Assembly (NCBI GenBank): GCA_947306185.1
Contig: CAMZFU010000004.1
Location: 1-34,824, forward strand
Source of the DNA: an uncultured Pseudomonadota bacterium
Lineage (GTDB): Bacteria; Pseudomonadota; Alphaproteobacteria; Rs-D84
Direction of reading: 5' to 3'
Length of the DNA stretch: 34,824 nt
Shown here: in pieces, positions 7,710 to 15,780 of the stretch
How positions within the stretch are numbered: the first letter of the stretch is position 1
Layout: each line of letters begins with the position of its first letter
The notes under the pieces: generated by a model
What the model saw: only the letters and a program-made list of their open reading frames with translations
Told to the model about the DNA's origin: nothing
Database searches by the model: none
Translations under genes and position numbers: made by a program

Positions 7710-9187
7710 AACAGAAAGTTTATATCTAAACCAATTTTATATGAAACAACGGAATCATTATATAACACACCAAGGTTGATTCCACCACCAACACCATCCG
7801 CAATGGACAACATATTTGAACGCAACATTGCATAAATACCACCGTCCGTTTGAATAAACGCACGCATTCCAACCATATATTTGTTTCCATCTTGGACTGT
7901 ATCAACCGTTGCCTCGACCCCGGCACGCGCATTAAAATCTGTATCTGTATCATTTAAAACATTTGCATAATCTATTATTCCACCAACGAACGGCGCAATG
8001 CGTACATCACTCAACACACCAAATATTGGTCCGGAATCAAAACCAAATTGTCCCACAATACCATGCGGATCTTTTGTAACTTTACCATTATGAAGCACAT
8101 CTATATCATTAAATTGTGCATACGATAATTTTCCATATGTTCCAACATAAAAATCTTTATCAACATACGCAACATCAAAATTTCCGCCGTATAGCGTAGA
8201 ATTATATTCGTCAAATTTACCATCATAATTTAACATACCGCCATAAACACCAAGACGTGCAAAAATGTTATCATGAACCATACCTGATACATTTAATTTT
8301 CCACCCCACATACTAAAATCATCAGAAGTGATATATAACGGACTAATAGATGCCAAGGCATCTGTATCATTAAATATCAACATATCATCCATTGTGTTAA
8401 ATATCTTTATTGGTGTGGCAAGTAAAACAGGATGTACGTGTGCGGAATTATTTAATATATGATTCAATTCACGACGATTACCCGCCCTGTCCAAATTACT
8501 AATCAATTTATCCCGTGCATTCGCATCACGCAATGAATCTAGATAATTCCCCAAAGCACCACCGAATACAATAGAATAATTGGTTTGTCGGGCCAATTTA
8601 ACATTTAATTTATCTCCATCCGGATACCCAGTCGCAATATACATTGGGTCTGCGCCAAAAATTTCAACATTTGGCACCCCATTAATATTTTCAAGTACCG
8701 TCCCAGATTCAACCAAACAAGATCCATTGATACGTATAGAAACACTGTTGTTCAAATGAATCGGCGGATTCTCATTTGGAATATAGCGGTCTATCACAAG
8801 TGTAGAATCATTGATTACTATTTCCGATGCATTACCAGATATCGCGATTAAATCCGCCATATTCAAGTTTCCAGCATGGTAAACATCTATGGTATGCCCA
8901 ATTAAATTGTTTATGATATTTATATCGTCCGCCGAATCCACAGATTGCATAACTGTTGCCCCAGGAACAGTGAAAAATTGTCCGATAATATCGCCATGAT
9001 TTACAATTGTTAAATTATATCCACCATCAAAATAAATATCACCATATATATGTCCATTGTTTTCAATAACCATATTAGTGTTAACGTGTATATCTGTGTA
9101 ATGGTCACCAGAAATAGTAATTCCGAACGCATTTGATACATCCAACAACAGCACCATACAAATAAAATTCAACAACACCCGTTTCAT
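7706..9187 (-). CDS. Autotransporter-like outer-membrane protein, 493 aa
   Basis: From the ATG at 9187 the protein begins with a signal peptide (MKRVLLNFICMVLLLDVSNAFG). About 190 residues of short Asn/Asp/Gly-rich beta repeats follow (such as IENNGHIYGDIYFDGGYNL), suggesting a small beta-helix passenger. The last 230 residues are barrel-like, ending in a C-terminal Phe (GLDINFLF). This is the layout of a compact type V autotransporter, but no adhesin or protease motif is seen. No Shine-Dalgarno is visible; a TACACT preceded by TG ends 9 nt before the ATG, so the mRNA may be nearly leaderless. Its terminal TAA overlaps the miaB stop. Confidence 0.65.
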   Translation of the reverse strand: MKRVLLNFICMVLLLDVSNAFGITISGDHYTDIHVNTNMVIENNGHIYGDIYFDGGYNLTIVNHGDIIGQFFTVPGATVMQSVDSADDINIINNLIGHTIDVYHAGNLNMADLIAISGNASEIVINDSTLVIDRYIPNENPPIHLNNSVSIRINGSCLVESGTVLENINGVPNVEIFGADPMYIATGYPDGDKLNVKLARQTNYSIVFGGALGNYLDSLRDANARDKLISNLDRAGNRRELNHILNNSAHVHPVLLATPIKIFNTMDDMLIFNDTDALASISPLYITSDDFSMWGGKLNVSGMVHDNIFARLGVYGGMLNYDGKFDEYNSTLYGGNFDVAYVDKDFYVGTYGKLSYAQFNDIDVLHNGKVTKDPHGIVGQFGFDSGPIFGVLSDVRIAPFVGGIIDYANVLNDTDTDFNARAGVEATVDTVQDGNKYMVGMRAFIQTDGGIYAMLRSNMLSIADGVGGGINLGVLYNDSVVSYKIGLDINFLF

Positions 9188-9227
9188 AACGGTATGAGTG
9201 TAGCACACAGGAATATTTTCTTAAAGC

Positions 9228-9256
9228 AAAAAAACGCCCATATTTTACGGGCGTTT
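9228..9256 (-). terminator. Terminator of the Cys/His-rich lipoprotein gene
   Basis: An 8-bp perfect stem (AAACGCCC at 9232-9239 with GGGCGTTT at 9249-9256) has a 9-nt loop. On the minus strand it is followed by a T run. It lies 21 nt after the lipoprotein stop codon. Confidence 0.85.
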
Positions 9257-9277
9257 ATATAGGTTTTATACAATACT

Positions 9278-9865
9278 TTATTGTTTATTTACCCATTTAA
9301 TTTTACCCCATGCGGCCTTGTATCCACCATCACGCATCAGAACAATTTTCGCATTTTTCAAATCAGAACAACTTAACCCCGAAATATTAAATGTCTGAGT
9401 CAGGCGTCCCGGTGTATCAATTGATAACACTGGTAAATTCAGATTCATGCATTGTGACGAACAGCAACTATAATCGCTGCACTTGCCACATGGATATATT
9501 TTAACCGTGTAATCTTTGCCTGGGCGCAAGTCTGTAACATCAACCATCATATTTACGCCATTTTCACCGGGTGTAAATTTAATGTACCCCATTTCTGATG
9601 TACCACCATTACGACTACGCGTGTACATTTTCGCCTTCATCATCGGCATTTGTTGGGGCACCGCAACCACTTCGACCGCTTCGGCCTCGTACATAATTAC
9701 TTCACCTTGGGAATCTGGGGCGCCATGCATTCCCCTATGATGACGCATATCATCATGGTGTCCGCCACCGCATCCACCCCCACACGCGGCAAGTAAAAAC
9801 ACCGCGCCAAATACAATGGTTAAACTTGTCAGTGTCTGTATAATTTTTTTAATTATTATGTCCAT
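9278..9865 (-). CDS. Cys/His/Met-rich lipoprotein with degenerate SOD-like domain
   Basis: The N-terminal stretch ends in a lipobox (VFLLAAC, Cys28), so it should be a lipoprotein. A Gly/His/Asp/Met-rich segment (CGGGHHDDMRHHRGMHG) follows directly. From about residue 85 the chain follows the Cu/Zn-superoxide-dismutase-like layout: strands, then DLRPGKDYTVKIYPCGKCSD where SODs have PGxHGFHxHxxGDCSD, and later GLSCSDLKNAKIVLMRDGG. The copper-ligand histidines are replaced, and a cysteine-rich loop (YSCCSSQC) is present. A role in metal binding is inference. The start at 9865 is chosen to give a standard signal; no clear ribosome site is seen. Confidence 0.6.
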   Translation of the reverse strand: MDIIIKKIIQTLTSLTIVFGAVFLLAACGGGCGGGHHDDMRHHRGMHGAPDSQGEVIMYEAEAVEVVAVPQQMPMMKAKMYTRSRNGGTSEMGYIKFTPGENGVNMMVDVTDLRPGKDYTVKIYPCGKCSDYSCCSSQCMNLNLPVLSIDTPGRLTQTFNISGLSCSDLKNAKIVLMRDGGYKAAWGKIKWVNKQ

Positions 9866-9911
9866 ATTTATAATTATCTTATCAGGTATAAATCCCCATG
9901 GCATTTCAAAT

Positions 9912-9940
9912 AAAAGCCCCGCCAATATTCGGGGCTATTT
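9912..9940 (-). terminator. Terminator of the small OmpA-like gene
   Basis: A 7-bp stem (AGCCCCG 9915-9921 with CGGGGCT 9930-9936) with an 8-nt loop is followed on the minus strand by TTTATTT. It lies 27 nt after the stop of the OmpA-like gene. Confidence 0.8.
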
Positions 9941-9966
9941 ATGAACACCGTGTATCATTAACCCAC

Positions 9967-10572
9967 CTAGAACATATATCTGACACCAATATCGCCACCA
10001 AAGTTATGCAGGCCGGAATTGATATCAGCATAGGTATAACGAAACGCCATATCAACAGCAAATATGTGCCAATCTATGGTTACACCCATTGTTCCCATTG
10101 CCGAAAATCTTGTTTGATCATGGCTTTTGGATTCCACACCAACTACATCACGTGTAACATCTGCGAATGCGACACCGGCGCCCATACCAACGAACGGACG
10201 GACCATTTGATAATCGCCTAAATCCATATATGCATTCATCAACAATGTTTGTAATTTAGTATCAACTTTGACTCTGGTACCCTTAAAAACATCATCATCT
10301 TTCATTTTGGTAAACATTGACCATTCGATTTCGGTTCGTGCCTGATTCTTGCACCCCATACCCAATCCCAGTGCAATACGACCATGCATTTCTTCATCGG
10401 TTAACGATTCTTTTTTATCGTTAAAACTGTAATTGTGGTTTGTATAACCGGCACCGACACGCAAACCCATATATGGATTTATCGTATCCCAAAAAGATCC
10501 TTGGTTATGTTGTCCGGCCATGGCTGGGCATGCAATGATTGCGGCCAAGACAGGAATTGCGACTTTTTTCAT
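9967..10572 (-). CDS. Small OmpA/opacity-type outer-membrane beta-barrel protein, 201 aa
   Basis: The ATG at 10572 has a strong AAGGAG site. It begins a clear Sec signal (MKKVAIPVLAAIIACPAMAG) with cleavage after AMAG. The mature chain of about 180 residues contains eight or so amphipathic strands with Gly and aromatic residues (NPYMGLRVGAGYTNHNYSF, VRPFVGMGAGVAF, VDMAFRYTYADI). It ends in a strand with C-terminal Phe (GDIGVRYMF), typical of small OmpA-like or opacity-type barrels. Ligand and role are unknown. It has its own terminator. Confidence 0.78.
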   Translation of the reverse strand: MKKVAIPVLAAIIACPAMAGQHNQGSFWDTINPYMGLRVGAGYTNHNYSFNDKKESLTDEEMHGRIALGLGMGCKNQARTEIEWSMFTKMKDDDVFKGTRVKVDTKLQTLLMNAYMDLGDYQMVRPFVGMGAGVAFADVTRDVVGVESKSHDQTRFSAMGTMGVTIDWHIFAVDMAFRYTYADINSGLHNFGGDIGVRYMF

Positions 10573-10709
10573 TTCTTCTCCTTTTTGTTTTTTTCCGGGT
10601 GTATTTCTCACACTCTTGGACACAATGATACTATCACGAGATTCTATTATTTTGCATAGGTATGGATACCTTGGGATTTTGGGCATATTTGAGCTACAAT
10701 GTTTTCAAC

Positions 10710-10737
10710 TTGCAATTTGCAAAAAAAGGTATATAAT
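10710..10737 (+). promoter_or_regulatory. Promoter of tRNA-Lys
   Basis: TTGCAA (10710-10715), a 16-nt spacer and TATAAT (10732-10737), 20 nt before the tRNA. A small GGGTC/GACCC hairpin (10742-10755) lies in the 5' leader of the precursor. Confidence 0.65.
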
Positions 10738-10757
10738 CAGCGGGTCAAAAGACCCAT

Positions 10758-10833
10758 GGGTGCATAGCTCAGTTGGTAGAGCAACTGACTCTTAATCAGT
10801 GGGTCTGGGGTTCGAGTCCCCATGCGCCCACCA
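10758..10833 (+). tRNA. tRNA-Lys (anticodon CTT)
   Basis: A 76-nt cloverleaf starts with GGGTGCA and ends with TGCGCCC-A-CCA; the acceptor stem contains one G-T pair. The anticodon stem ACTGA/TCAGT holds the loop CTCTTAA, reading CTT for Lys. The T loop is TTCGAGT and CCA is encoded. A copy of its 3' end recurs 172 nt downstream. Confidence 0.97.
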
Positions 10834-10841
10834 AAAATTAA
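10817..10841 (+). repeat. 25-bp direct repeat, copy 1 (3' end of tRNA-Lys)
   Basis: This copy covers the last 17 nt of tRNA-Lys, including CCA, plus AAAAATTA and one more A. The identical 25 bases recur at 10989-11013. Duplicated tRNA 3' ends usually mark integrase attachment sites. Confidence 0.9.
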
Positions 10842-10869
10842 AATCGACCTTGTGTCGGTTTTTATTTTT
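10841..10869 (+). terminator. Terminator of tRNA-Lys
   Basis: AAATCGAC (10841-10848) pairs with GTCGGTTT (10854-10861), with one T-G wobble and a 5-nt loop. The T-rich run TTTTTATTTTT follows. It begins 8 nt after CCA. Confidence 0.8.
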
Positions 10870-11012
10870 GCATTGGGACATTGGACGAGAACCAAAGGGT
10901 TCGACACGATAGTTGGTGAGAACAAGCAGCGCGAAGTTCGAACCTTACGAGTGGAAGGGCCCCAAACATTTGTGTTTGGGATGTGCAATCCCCATGCGCC
11001 CACCAAAAATTA
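10870..11012. other. Structured non-coding stretch ending in a tRNA-Lys 3' copy
   Basis: No convincing gene is present here. Two inverted repeats stand out: AAGGGTTCGA (10895-10904) pairs with TCGAACCTT (10938-10946) except for one bulged base, and CCCAAACA (10961-10968) pairs perfectly with TGTTTGGG (10973-10980) around a 4-nt loop. The ends (near 10870-10882 and 10981-10998) can also pair in part. It could be a remnant of an integrated element or a tRNA-derived structured RNA. Confidence 0.4.
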
Positions 11013-11013
11013 A
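10989..11013 (+). repeat. 25-bp direct repeat, copy 2
   Basis: This is an exact second copy of 10817-10841, without the rest of a tRNA in front of it. The two copies start 172 bp apart. The layout resembles attL/attR around a deleted insert. Confidence 0.9.
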
Positions 11014-11050
11014 TAAGCCCGCATAATAAAACTGCGGGCTTATCTTTTCA
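11013..11050 (-). terminator. Bidirectional terminator
   Basis: A 10-bp perfect stem (ATAAGCCCGC 11013-11022 with GCGGGCTTAT 11034-11043) has an 11-nt loop. On the minus strand it ends the nuclease-like gene and is followed by TTAATTTTT. On the plus strand CTTTT follows. Confidence 0.85.
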
Positions 11051-11066
11051 ATATGCATGACACACA

Positions 11067-11498
11067 TTATGCTTCTAAAAAGCACTTAAAATCATGCACT
11101 TTATACTTCTCTAACTCTTCTTTGATACGCAAATGATTTTTATGTTTAGTTAATATGTTTTTCACTTTCTTGGATTTCAACCTATAGCAATCATAACCAC
11201 CGTGTTGATTCTTGCAATAAAACACAAACCAATAATTAGGACGCTCTGTAAATGTATTATCTATCGTAAACAGACGTTTTTCTTCACGTGCCTTTATTTG
11301 TAATTCTACATACGTACCTTTTGGGAGCCGTATCACATAATCAATACCATTATCATCCACCAATGGTTGAAAAACATCGCATTCTACGCGGTTTTCACGC
11401 ATACATTCATATAACTTATGTAAAAAAAACAATTCAAACTCTTTGCCAGTTTTACTGGAACTCCATTGTTCTTCATTTTTTTTCTTATCTTTGGCCAT
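11067..11498 (-). CDS. PD-(D/E)XK nuclease-like protein, 143 aa
   Basis: The middle of the protein has NGIDYVIRLPKGTYVELQIKA, with Asp53 in GID and the Gln67-Ile-Lys69 (QxK) variant after Glu65. This is the pattern of small PD-(D/E)XK (restriction-endonuclease-fold) proteins of the DxGID...QxK type. The N terminus is Lys-rich and followed by KTGKEFELFFLHKL, a helix often carrying the family Glu. An AAAGGGAT site precedes the ATG. It begins 10 nt after the NlpD-like gene, so it may be co-transcribed with it, yet it lies beside the tRNA-Lys direct repeat. DNA cleavage is inferred from the motif only. Confidence 0.55.
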   Translation of the reverse strand: MAKDKKKNEEQWSSSKTGKEFELFFLHKLYECMRENRVECDVFQPLVDDNGIDYVIRLPKGTYVELQIKAREEKRLFTIDNTFTERPNYWFVFYCKNQHGGYDCYRLKSKKVKNILTKHKNHLRIKEELEKYKVHDFKCFLEA

Positions 11499-11508
11499 TT
11501 TTATCCCT

Positions 11509-13170
11509 TTACTTCTTTAGATAATTTATCGGATTATATGCCTTGGTACCCTTGCGGATTTCGAAATGTAATTGTGGGGTTGTAACCTTACCTGTTTTAC
11601 CAACAGCACCTATTTTTTGACCAACCGTCACACGAGCCCCACGACGCACCGTCATAGAATTCATATGCGCATATACCGTCATCCAACCATCGGCATGCTG
11701 AATAATTATAAGGTTGCCCATACCGCGAACTTCGTTTCCGGCGTATGCGACAACACCATTTTCCGCCGCGACGACCGATGTATTTAATGCCGCCGATATG
11801 TTTATACCGTCATTATATAACCCGGCCGTTTTTGCACCATAATGCGACAAAACCGTTCCACGAACCGGCCATGAAAACTTTGACGAAGAACGCGCCGCTA
11901 TCTTTTCATTTTTCGGTGTTGATTTAGATACGGTTTTTTCCGTCTTGGGCTCGATTTTTTTTGCTGGTTGTTTAGTTTCTTGTTTCTTTTGTTCCGGTTT
12001 TTTTATTTCTTTTTTCTTAGGCTCTGCTTTTTTAGTTTCTGGCTTTTTCTGTTCCGCTTTTTTTACCGTTTCTTTTTGCCCTGTTTTTTTATCTGTTTTG
12101 GTTGTTTTCGTTTTTTTATCCGATTCGGATTTTGTTTCAACCTTTTTGTCTACCGTTTTTGCGCTTGGCGTGGTAGTCTTTACGGTTTCCACCTTGCGCG
12201 CATGTAAATCCGGCACATGTAATGTTTGTCCAACACTTAATGTAAATGGTGCGGTCATACCATTCATAACCGCCAAATCATTGACCGGGACCGAATATTT
12301 GCGTGAAATAGAATACAATGTATCACCACGTGCAACCTTAATATCTTTGATTGGAACACGTAGATCTTTTTGAACCTTGGGTTCGGGTTTTGGTTCTGGT
12401 ATTGACGCCAGCTTCGCCGCAGGTTCCGGTTTCACGACCTTTGGTTCTGCCTTTTTCTCTTCAACCTTGACGGGGGCTTTTGGTTCTGGTTTTGGTGTTT
12501 CCTTGGCAACCGGTTTAGGTACCTCTGGCTCTTTTACCACGACTTTGACAGGTGTTTCTGATTTTATTTTAAGAACCTGACCAACACGAATTGTATATGG
12601 CGCAACAATATTATTTTCACGCGCAATTTCATCCAATGTCATATTATGTTCGCGCGCAATTGCATACAATGTATCACCACGATGTACAATAACCGTTCCA
12701 ACCGCCGCACGTGCTGGTACACTTATTTCATCAGTTTTATATTCGGGAATATCCAATACATCTGTTGCTTCTTCGGCTGATACCTCGTCCGATGTATCTG
12801 CTTCTGTTATATCGTCTTTGTCTTCGGTGGCAGGTTCCGATTCTTCAACATTATCATCAGACGGTGTATCATCCGCGGTTTCTTCTGTGATTTCTATATC
12901 TTCATCTGGCAACGAATAATCGTTCACACCCGCATAATTCACATAATCACCCATATCAACCGAACCATACAATTCTGGGGATGCATAAACCCCATAGTCA
13001 CGCGCTGCGGAATTATAAATATCAGATTCTGTCTTTGGGTCGGCCAACAACGCCGGGTAACGCGACGAAATAAAATCGCCCACCGTATCAGGTATGGACG
13101 TAATTTTGGGCCGCAAATCACATGCGGTCAAAAACACCAGTCCGAAAATGACCAAGCAAATTTTTCTCAT
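11509..13170 (-). CDS. NlpD-like lipoprotein with two LysM and a degenerate LytM domain
   Basis: The 553-residue protein begins with a lipoprotein signal (VFLTAC, Cys17) and an acidic region at 85-150. LysM domains sit at about 159-203 and 276-320; low-complexity Lys/Glu/Pro/Thr linkers are at 205-270 and 321-430; an M23/LytM domain fills 436-550. In that domain the zinc ligands His and Asp of the HxxxD motif are Asn453 and Asn457, while H502 and H535 remain. As in E. coli NlpD, it is probably not a peptidase but an activator of cell-wall amidases at division. The ATG sits about 7 nt after a TATAAT, without a ribosome site. Confidence 0.85.
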   Translation of the reverse strand: MRKICLVIFGLVFLTACDLRPKITSIPDTVGDFISSRYPALLADPKTESDIYNSAARDYGVYASPELYGSVDMGDYVNYAGVNDYSLPDEDIEITEETADDTPSDDNVEESEPATEDKDDITEADTSDEVSAEEATDVLDIPEYKTDEISVPARAAVGTVIVHRGDTLYAIAREHNMTLDEIARENNIVAPYTIRVGQVLKIKSETPVKVVVKEPEVPKPVAKETPKPEPKAPVKVEEKKAEPKVVKPEPAAKLASIPEPKPEPKVQKDLRVPIKDIKVARGDTLYSISRKYSVPVNDLAVMNGMTAPFTLSVGQTLHVPDLHARKVETVKTTTPSAKTVDKKVETKSESDKKTKTTKTDKKTGQKETVKKAEQKKPETKKAEPKKKEIKKPEQKKQETKQPAKKIEPKTEKTVSKSTPKNEKIAARSSSKFSWPVRGTVLSHYGAKTAGLYNDGINISAALNTSVVAAENGVVAYAGNEVRGMGNLIIIQHADGWMTVYAHMNSMTVRRGARVTVGQKIGAVGKTGKVTTPQLHFEIRKGTKAYNPINYLKK

Positions 13171-13176
13171 ACGGAA

Positions 13177-13188
13177 ATTATATCACAA
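13177..13188 (-). promoter_or_regulatory. Extended -10 promoter of the NlpD-like gene (TTGTGATATAAT copy)
   Basis: On the minus strand TTGTGATATAAT ends at 13177, giving TGA-TATAAT (an extended -10) and only 6 nt (TTCCGT) before the ATG. No good -35 is seen. The same 12-mer recurs at 19530-19541 and 34062-34073. Confidence 0.6.
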
Positions 13189-13221
13189 AAATCGCATAAA
13201 ATAAATATGTTAGGGAAAAAC

Positions 13222-13932
13222 TTATGCGTCTTTTCTCATAAACAAAATACTAATCTCGAACAACGCCCACATTGGTAACGCCAATAATATTTGGGACACA
13301 ACATCCGGTGGTGTTAACATTGCGGCCACGATGACAATAAATACAATCGCATACCTGCGCATTTTTATCGCCCTTTCACGGGGTAATACCCCTACCCTGT
13401 TTAACAAGACCAAAACCAATGGTAATTGAAACGCGATTCCGAATACTTTTAATAACCCTATTGAAAATGCCAAATAATCACGCATCGCGGGCATAATTAT
13501 TGCCGGCACCGGTGCCGATTCGTTTAGTTCAATAAAGAATTTGAATACAGTTGGGAATAACGCATAAAACGCGAATGCCGCCCCCGCAATGAATAACAAT
13601 GGCGACAGTATAAATATCGGCAACACAAAACGTTTCTCGTTTTGATGTAATCCAGGTGCAACAAACGCCCAAATTTGATATAACGCAAATGGAATAGTAA
13701 GCATAATTGCGACCAACAATGCCAATGACAATGTTATCATCAACCCGTCGGTTATCCCCGTATAGAGCATTTGTGCATCATCCCAAACGGCGATTAATGG
13801 ACTTGTTAAAAATTCTTGAATATATGGTGCAACCAACCACCCAAAACCAAACGCCAAACAAAAGAATCCGAACGTCCACAACACACGATTACGCAATTCA
13901 GCAAAATGTTGCATCAGTGTCATTTTTTTCAT
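13222..13932 (-). CDS. tatC: Sec-independent (Tat) translocase subunit TatC
   Basis: TatC is the polytopic receptor that, with TatB, binds twin-arginine signal peptides. At 236 residues it has the usual length and six predicted membrane segments. Family blocks include the N-terminal HFAELRNRVLW, PFALYQIWAFVAPGL with the conserved Pro/Glu surroundings, and the late MLTPPDVVSQ. It overlaps tatB by 4 nt (ATGA), so the two are translationally coupled. A second ATG three codons in cannot be excluded as the start. It is the last gene of the recJ operon. Confidence 0.96.
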   Translation of the reverse strand: MKKMTLMQHFAELRNRVLWTFGFFCLAFGFGWLVAPYIQEFLTSPLIAVWDDAQMLYTGITDGLMITLSLALLVAIMLTIPFALYQIWAFVAPGLHQNEKRFVLPIFILSPLLFIAGAAFAFYALFPTVFKFFIELNESAPVPAIIMPAMRDYLAFSIGLLKVFGIAFQLPLVLVLLNRVGVLPRERAIKMRRYAIVFIVIVAAMLTPPDVVSQILLALPMWALFEISILFMRKDA

Positions 13933-14204
13933 TTTGCGCCCTTGCGTTTTTTCGTTGGTCTTTTGACGGAAATTGTATCCAATACATCTTTTGTGGTTGT
14001 ATTTATTATGTCATTTATTGGTTGTTCCATATCAATTTGTTCTTTGATTTTTTCCGATGCATCGGTTATTTTCCAAATAATAGATCGTATAAATTTAACC
14101 AACCGTGCCAATGCGCGTGCAACATCCGGCCAATACCGCGCCGGTATCACAAGAACAGCGACCAATAATATAACAATAAATTCTGCCCAACTTATTCCAA
14201 ACAT
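13929..14204 (-). CDS. tatB: Tat translocase subunit TatB
   Basis: At 91 residues it has one N-terminal membrane helix (MFGISWAEFIVILLVAVLVI), a PARYWP hinge, and an amphipathic helix (DVARALARLVKFI). A charged tail rich in Lys follows. That is the TatA/B layout, and the position directly before tatC and the WAEF start favour TatB. It starts 2 nt after the lolA stop and overlaps tatC by 4 nt. TatA is encoded separately at 22299-22520. Confidence 0.9.
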   Translation of the reverse strand: MFGISWAEFIVILLVAVLVIPARYWPDVARALARLVKFIRSIIWKITDASEKIKEQIDMEQPINDIINTTTKDVLDTISVKRPTKKRKGAK

Positions 14205-14206
14205 TT

Positions 14207-14821
14207 TTAATCATAGAAATCATCACCGCCACTGGTGCTAACCGTTTTGTGACGTTGAATCTGGAAATAATTTTTCCCAAAATCTGTTTTTGTTTTTAGG
14301 TTATTAAATGCGACATCCGTCTTGTTACCAACCGCATCCACAATGGTCCACGCATTAAGTGCCACAGGTTTCTTGTTAAACACCATAATCATTGTTCCCA
14401 AACCTTCTTGGTCACGCAGATTCATTTTTAATGCGAATGTCGTTTTACCAACAGCCGTATCAACAACATTTATATCGGCATTTTGTAAATCTATCTTTTT
14501 ACGCACCAATATACCCGCGGGTGTACTGGTCAATGGTACGGTCGTAATTTGATCCAATGATTTATCATAGAAATATAAATCTGCACCATCTGCAACCAAC
14601 TGCACCGGCATATTGTTATAGTCCAAACGAACACGGCCCGGACGCAACATAGAAAATGTACCCTTTTCTTTTTTACCCTTGTTTGTCTGAACAAAATCAC
14701 CCGTTAAACCGGTTATAGAATTAAGATATTTTTCCGCACTAAGCACCAATGCCTTGTCGGTTGCGGCAAATGCGCCAACCGAAACAAACATTGCAAACAA
14801 CGCAATAATCATTCTCTTCAT
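14207..14821 (-). CDS. lolA: LolA-like outer-membrane lipoprotein carrier protein
   Basis: LolA carries lipoproteins through the periplasm from LolCDE to the outer membrane. The 204-residue protein has a Sec signal (MKRMIIALFAMFVSVGAFA) and the family pattern: LSAEKYLNSITGLTGDFVQT, then GTFSMLRPGRVRLDY, then LVADGADLYFYD and a run of strands. It overlaps the DHH gene upstream by 4 nt and is followed closely by tatB. It could be a LolA paralogue with another role, but the fold assignment is clear. Confidence 0.88.
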   Translation of the reverse strand: MKRMIIALFAMFVSVGAFAATDKALVLSAEKYLNSITGLTGDFVQTNKGKKEKGTFSMLRPGRVRLDYNNMPVQLVADGADLYFYDKSLDQITTVPLTSTPAGILVRKKIDLQNADINVVDTAVGKTTFALKMNLRDQEGLGTMIMVFNKKPVALNAWTIVDAVGNKTDVAFNNLKTKTDFGKNYFQIQRHKTVSTSGGDDFYD

Positions 14822-15780
14822 TTTATAACCTCCTTGAACAATTCTAAAATGCGCGCTTTCACATTATCCAATGTATCACTTACAACCGCGCCTGCAGCAA
14901 ATTTATGTCCACCACCACCAAGTTTCACCGCAATTGGTTCAACCTCTTTGAACCGGCCACGCAAAGAAACCCCTATTTGATTTGCCTTTTGCTCTTTAAG
15001 CAAAGCGATATAATCCAATCCATGAATCTGTGCCAACAGGTTCAGAACCGTTTCCCCACGGCCATCAAGATTTTTGTATTGTTTGTTATCAATAATTGCG
15101 ATTGCCAATTTGTTTTTATAAAAGAATTCCGCATTACCCGCCACCAACGATTCTGTAATAACCGTTTTACGTGGTTTGTTGGCAAGGTCATCTATGACAC
15201 GCTGAATATTCACACCTTCATCAATCAAATTTGCCGCGACATTCAACACACGACCATTTTTTGCGTACTTGAAACACCCGGTATCTGTAACAATCGCCGT
15301 CATCAATAATGTTGAAACCATTAAATCAGATTTCCATTTTGCCACCTGCATAAGTTCATAAACTATCTCGCCTGTTGCCGCCGCGCTTTCATCATCAATG
15401 CACAGTTCGCCAACCTTGTCATCATTAATATGATGATCGATTTCTATAATAAATTTTGCCTTGTCTAAAAATTTCTGTGAACCGCCAATATTGCGTTTAA
15501 TGCCGTAATCCATAACTATGGCAACATCTACATCAATGTTTTCATTCACGTGTGAATAATATTGCATATTACGACGCAACGGCACATTGTCCAAATTATC
15601 CGGCACATTTCCATCATACATACACACGACTTTTTTGCCATAATTCAATTCAATAAGATGCCCCAATGCCGCAACAGAACAGAGTGCGTCACCATCAGGA
15701 TTCTTGTGCGCACACAACACAATCGAATTAGCATTAGATATTTTGTCGTTAAAGATTTTTACCTGTTCTTTTGTTATCAT
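14818..15780 (-). CDS. DHH/DHHA1 phosphoesterase, NrnA-like (nanoRNase / pAp phosphatase)
   Basis: DHH subfamily proteins of this kind degrade short oligoribonucleotides and/or 3'-phosphoadenosine 5'-phosphate. The 320-residue protein has the DHH motifs NPDGDA (D29, D31), VMDYG, IEIDHH and a C-terminal DHHA1 GGGGHKFAAGA. That matches NrnA-like enzymes rather than RecJ in length. It overlaps both neighbours by 4 nt (recJ upstream, lolA downstream). Which of the two reactions it performs cannot be told from sequence alone. Confidence 0.85.
   Translation of the reverse strand: MITKEQVKIFNDKISNANSIVLCAHKNPDGDALCSVAALGHLIELNYGKKVVCMYDGNVPDNLDNVPLRRNMQYYSHVNENIDVDVAIVMDYGIKRNIGGSQKFLDKAKFIIEIDHHINDDKVGELCIDDESAAATGEIVYELMQVAKWKSDLMVSTLLMTAIVTDTGCFKYAKNGRVLNVAANLIDEGVNIQRVIDDLANKPRKTVITESLVAGNAEFFYKNKLAIAIIDNKQYKNLDGRGETVLNLLAQIHGLDYIALLKEQKANQIGVSLRGRFKEVEPIAVKLGGGGHKFAAGAVVSDTLDNVKARILELFKEVIK

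Noticed and set aside
10737..11006. Minus-strand frame of 89 codons with MGTRTPDPLIKSQLLYQLSYAP
   Set aside because: It is the reverse strand of tRNA-Lys and its repeat; this peptide pattern is a known artefact of translating tRNA genes.
10870..11012. Possible two-piece tmRNA acceptor end
   Set aside because: The CCA end is identical to tRNA-Lys, and no tag-peptide frame or typical tmRNA elements are present.
11945..12373. Plus-strand Phe/Ser/Val-rich frame opposite the NlpD-like gene
   Set aside because: It is the reverse of the Lys/Glu/Pro low-complexity linker and would not be a stable protein.
11509..13170. Active M23 endopeptidase
   Set aside because: The His and Asp zinc ligands are Asn453 and Asn457, so peptidase activity is unlikely; NlpD-like activation is favoured.
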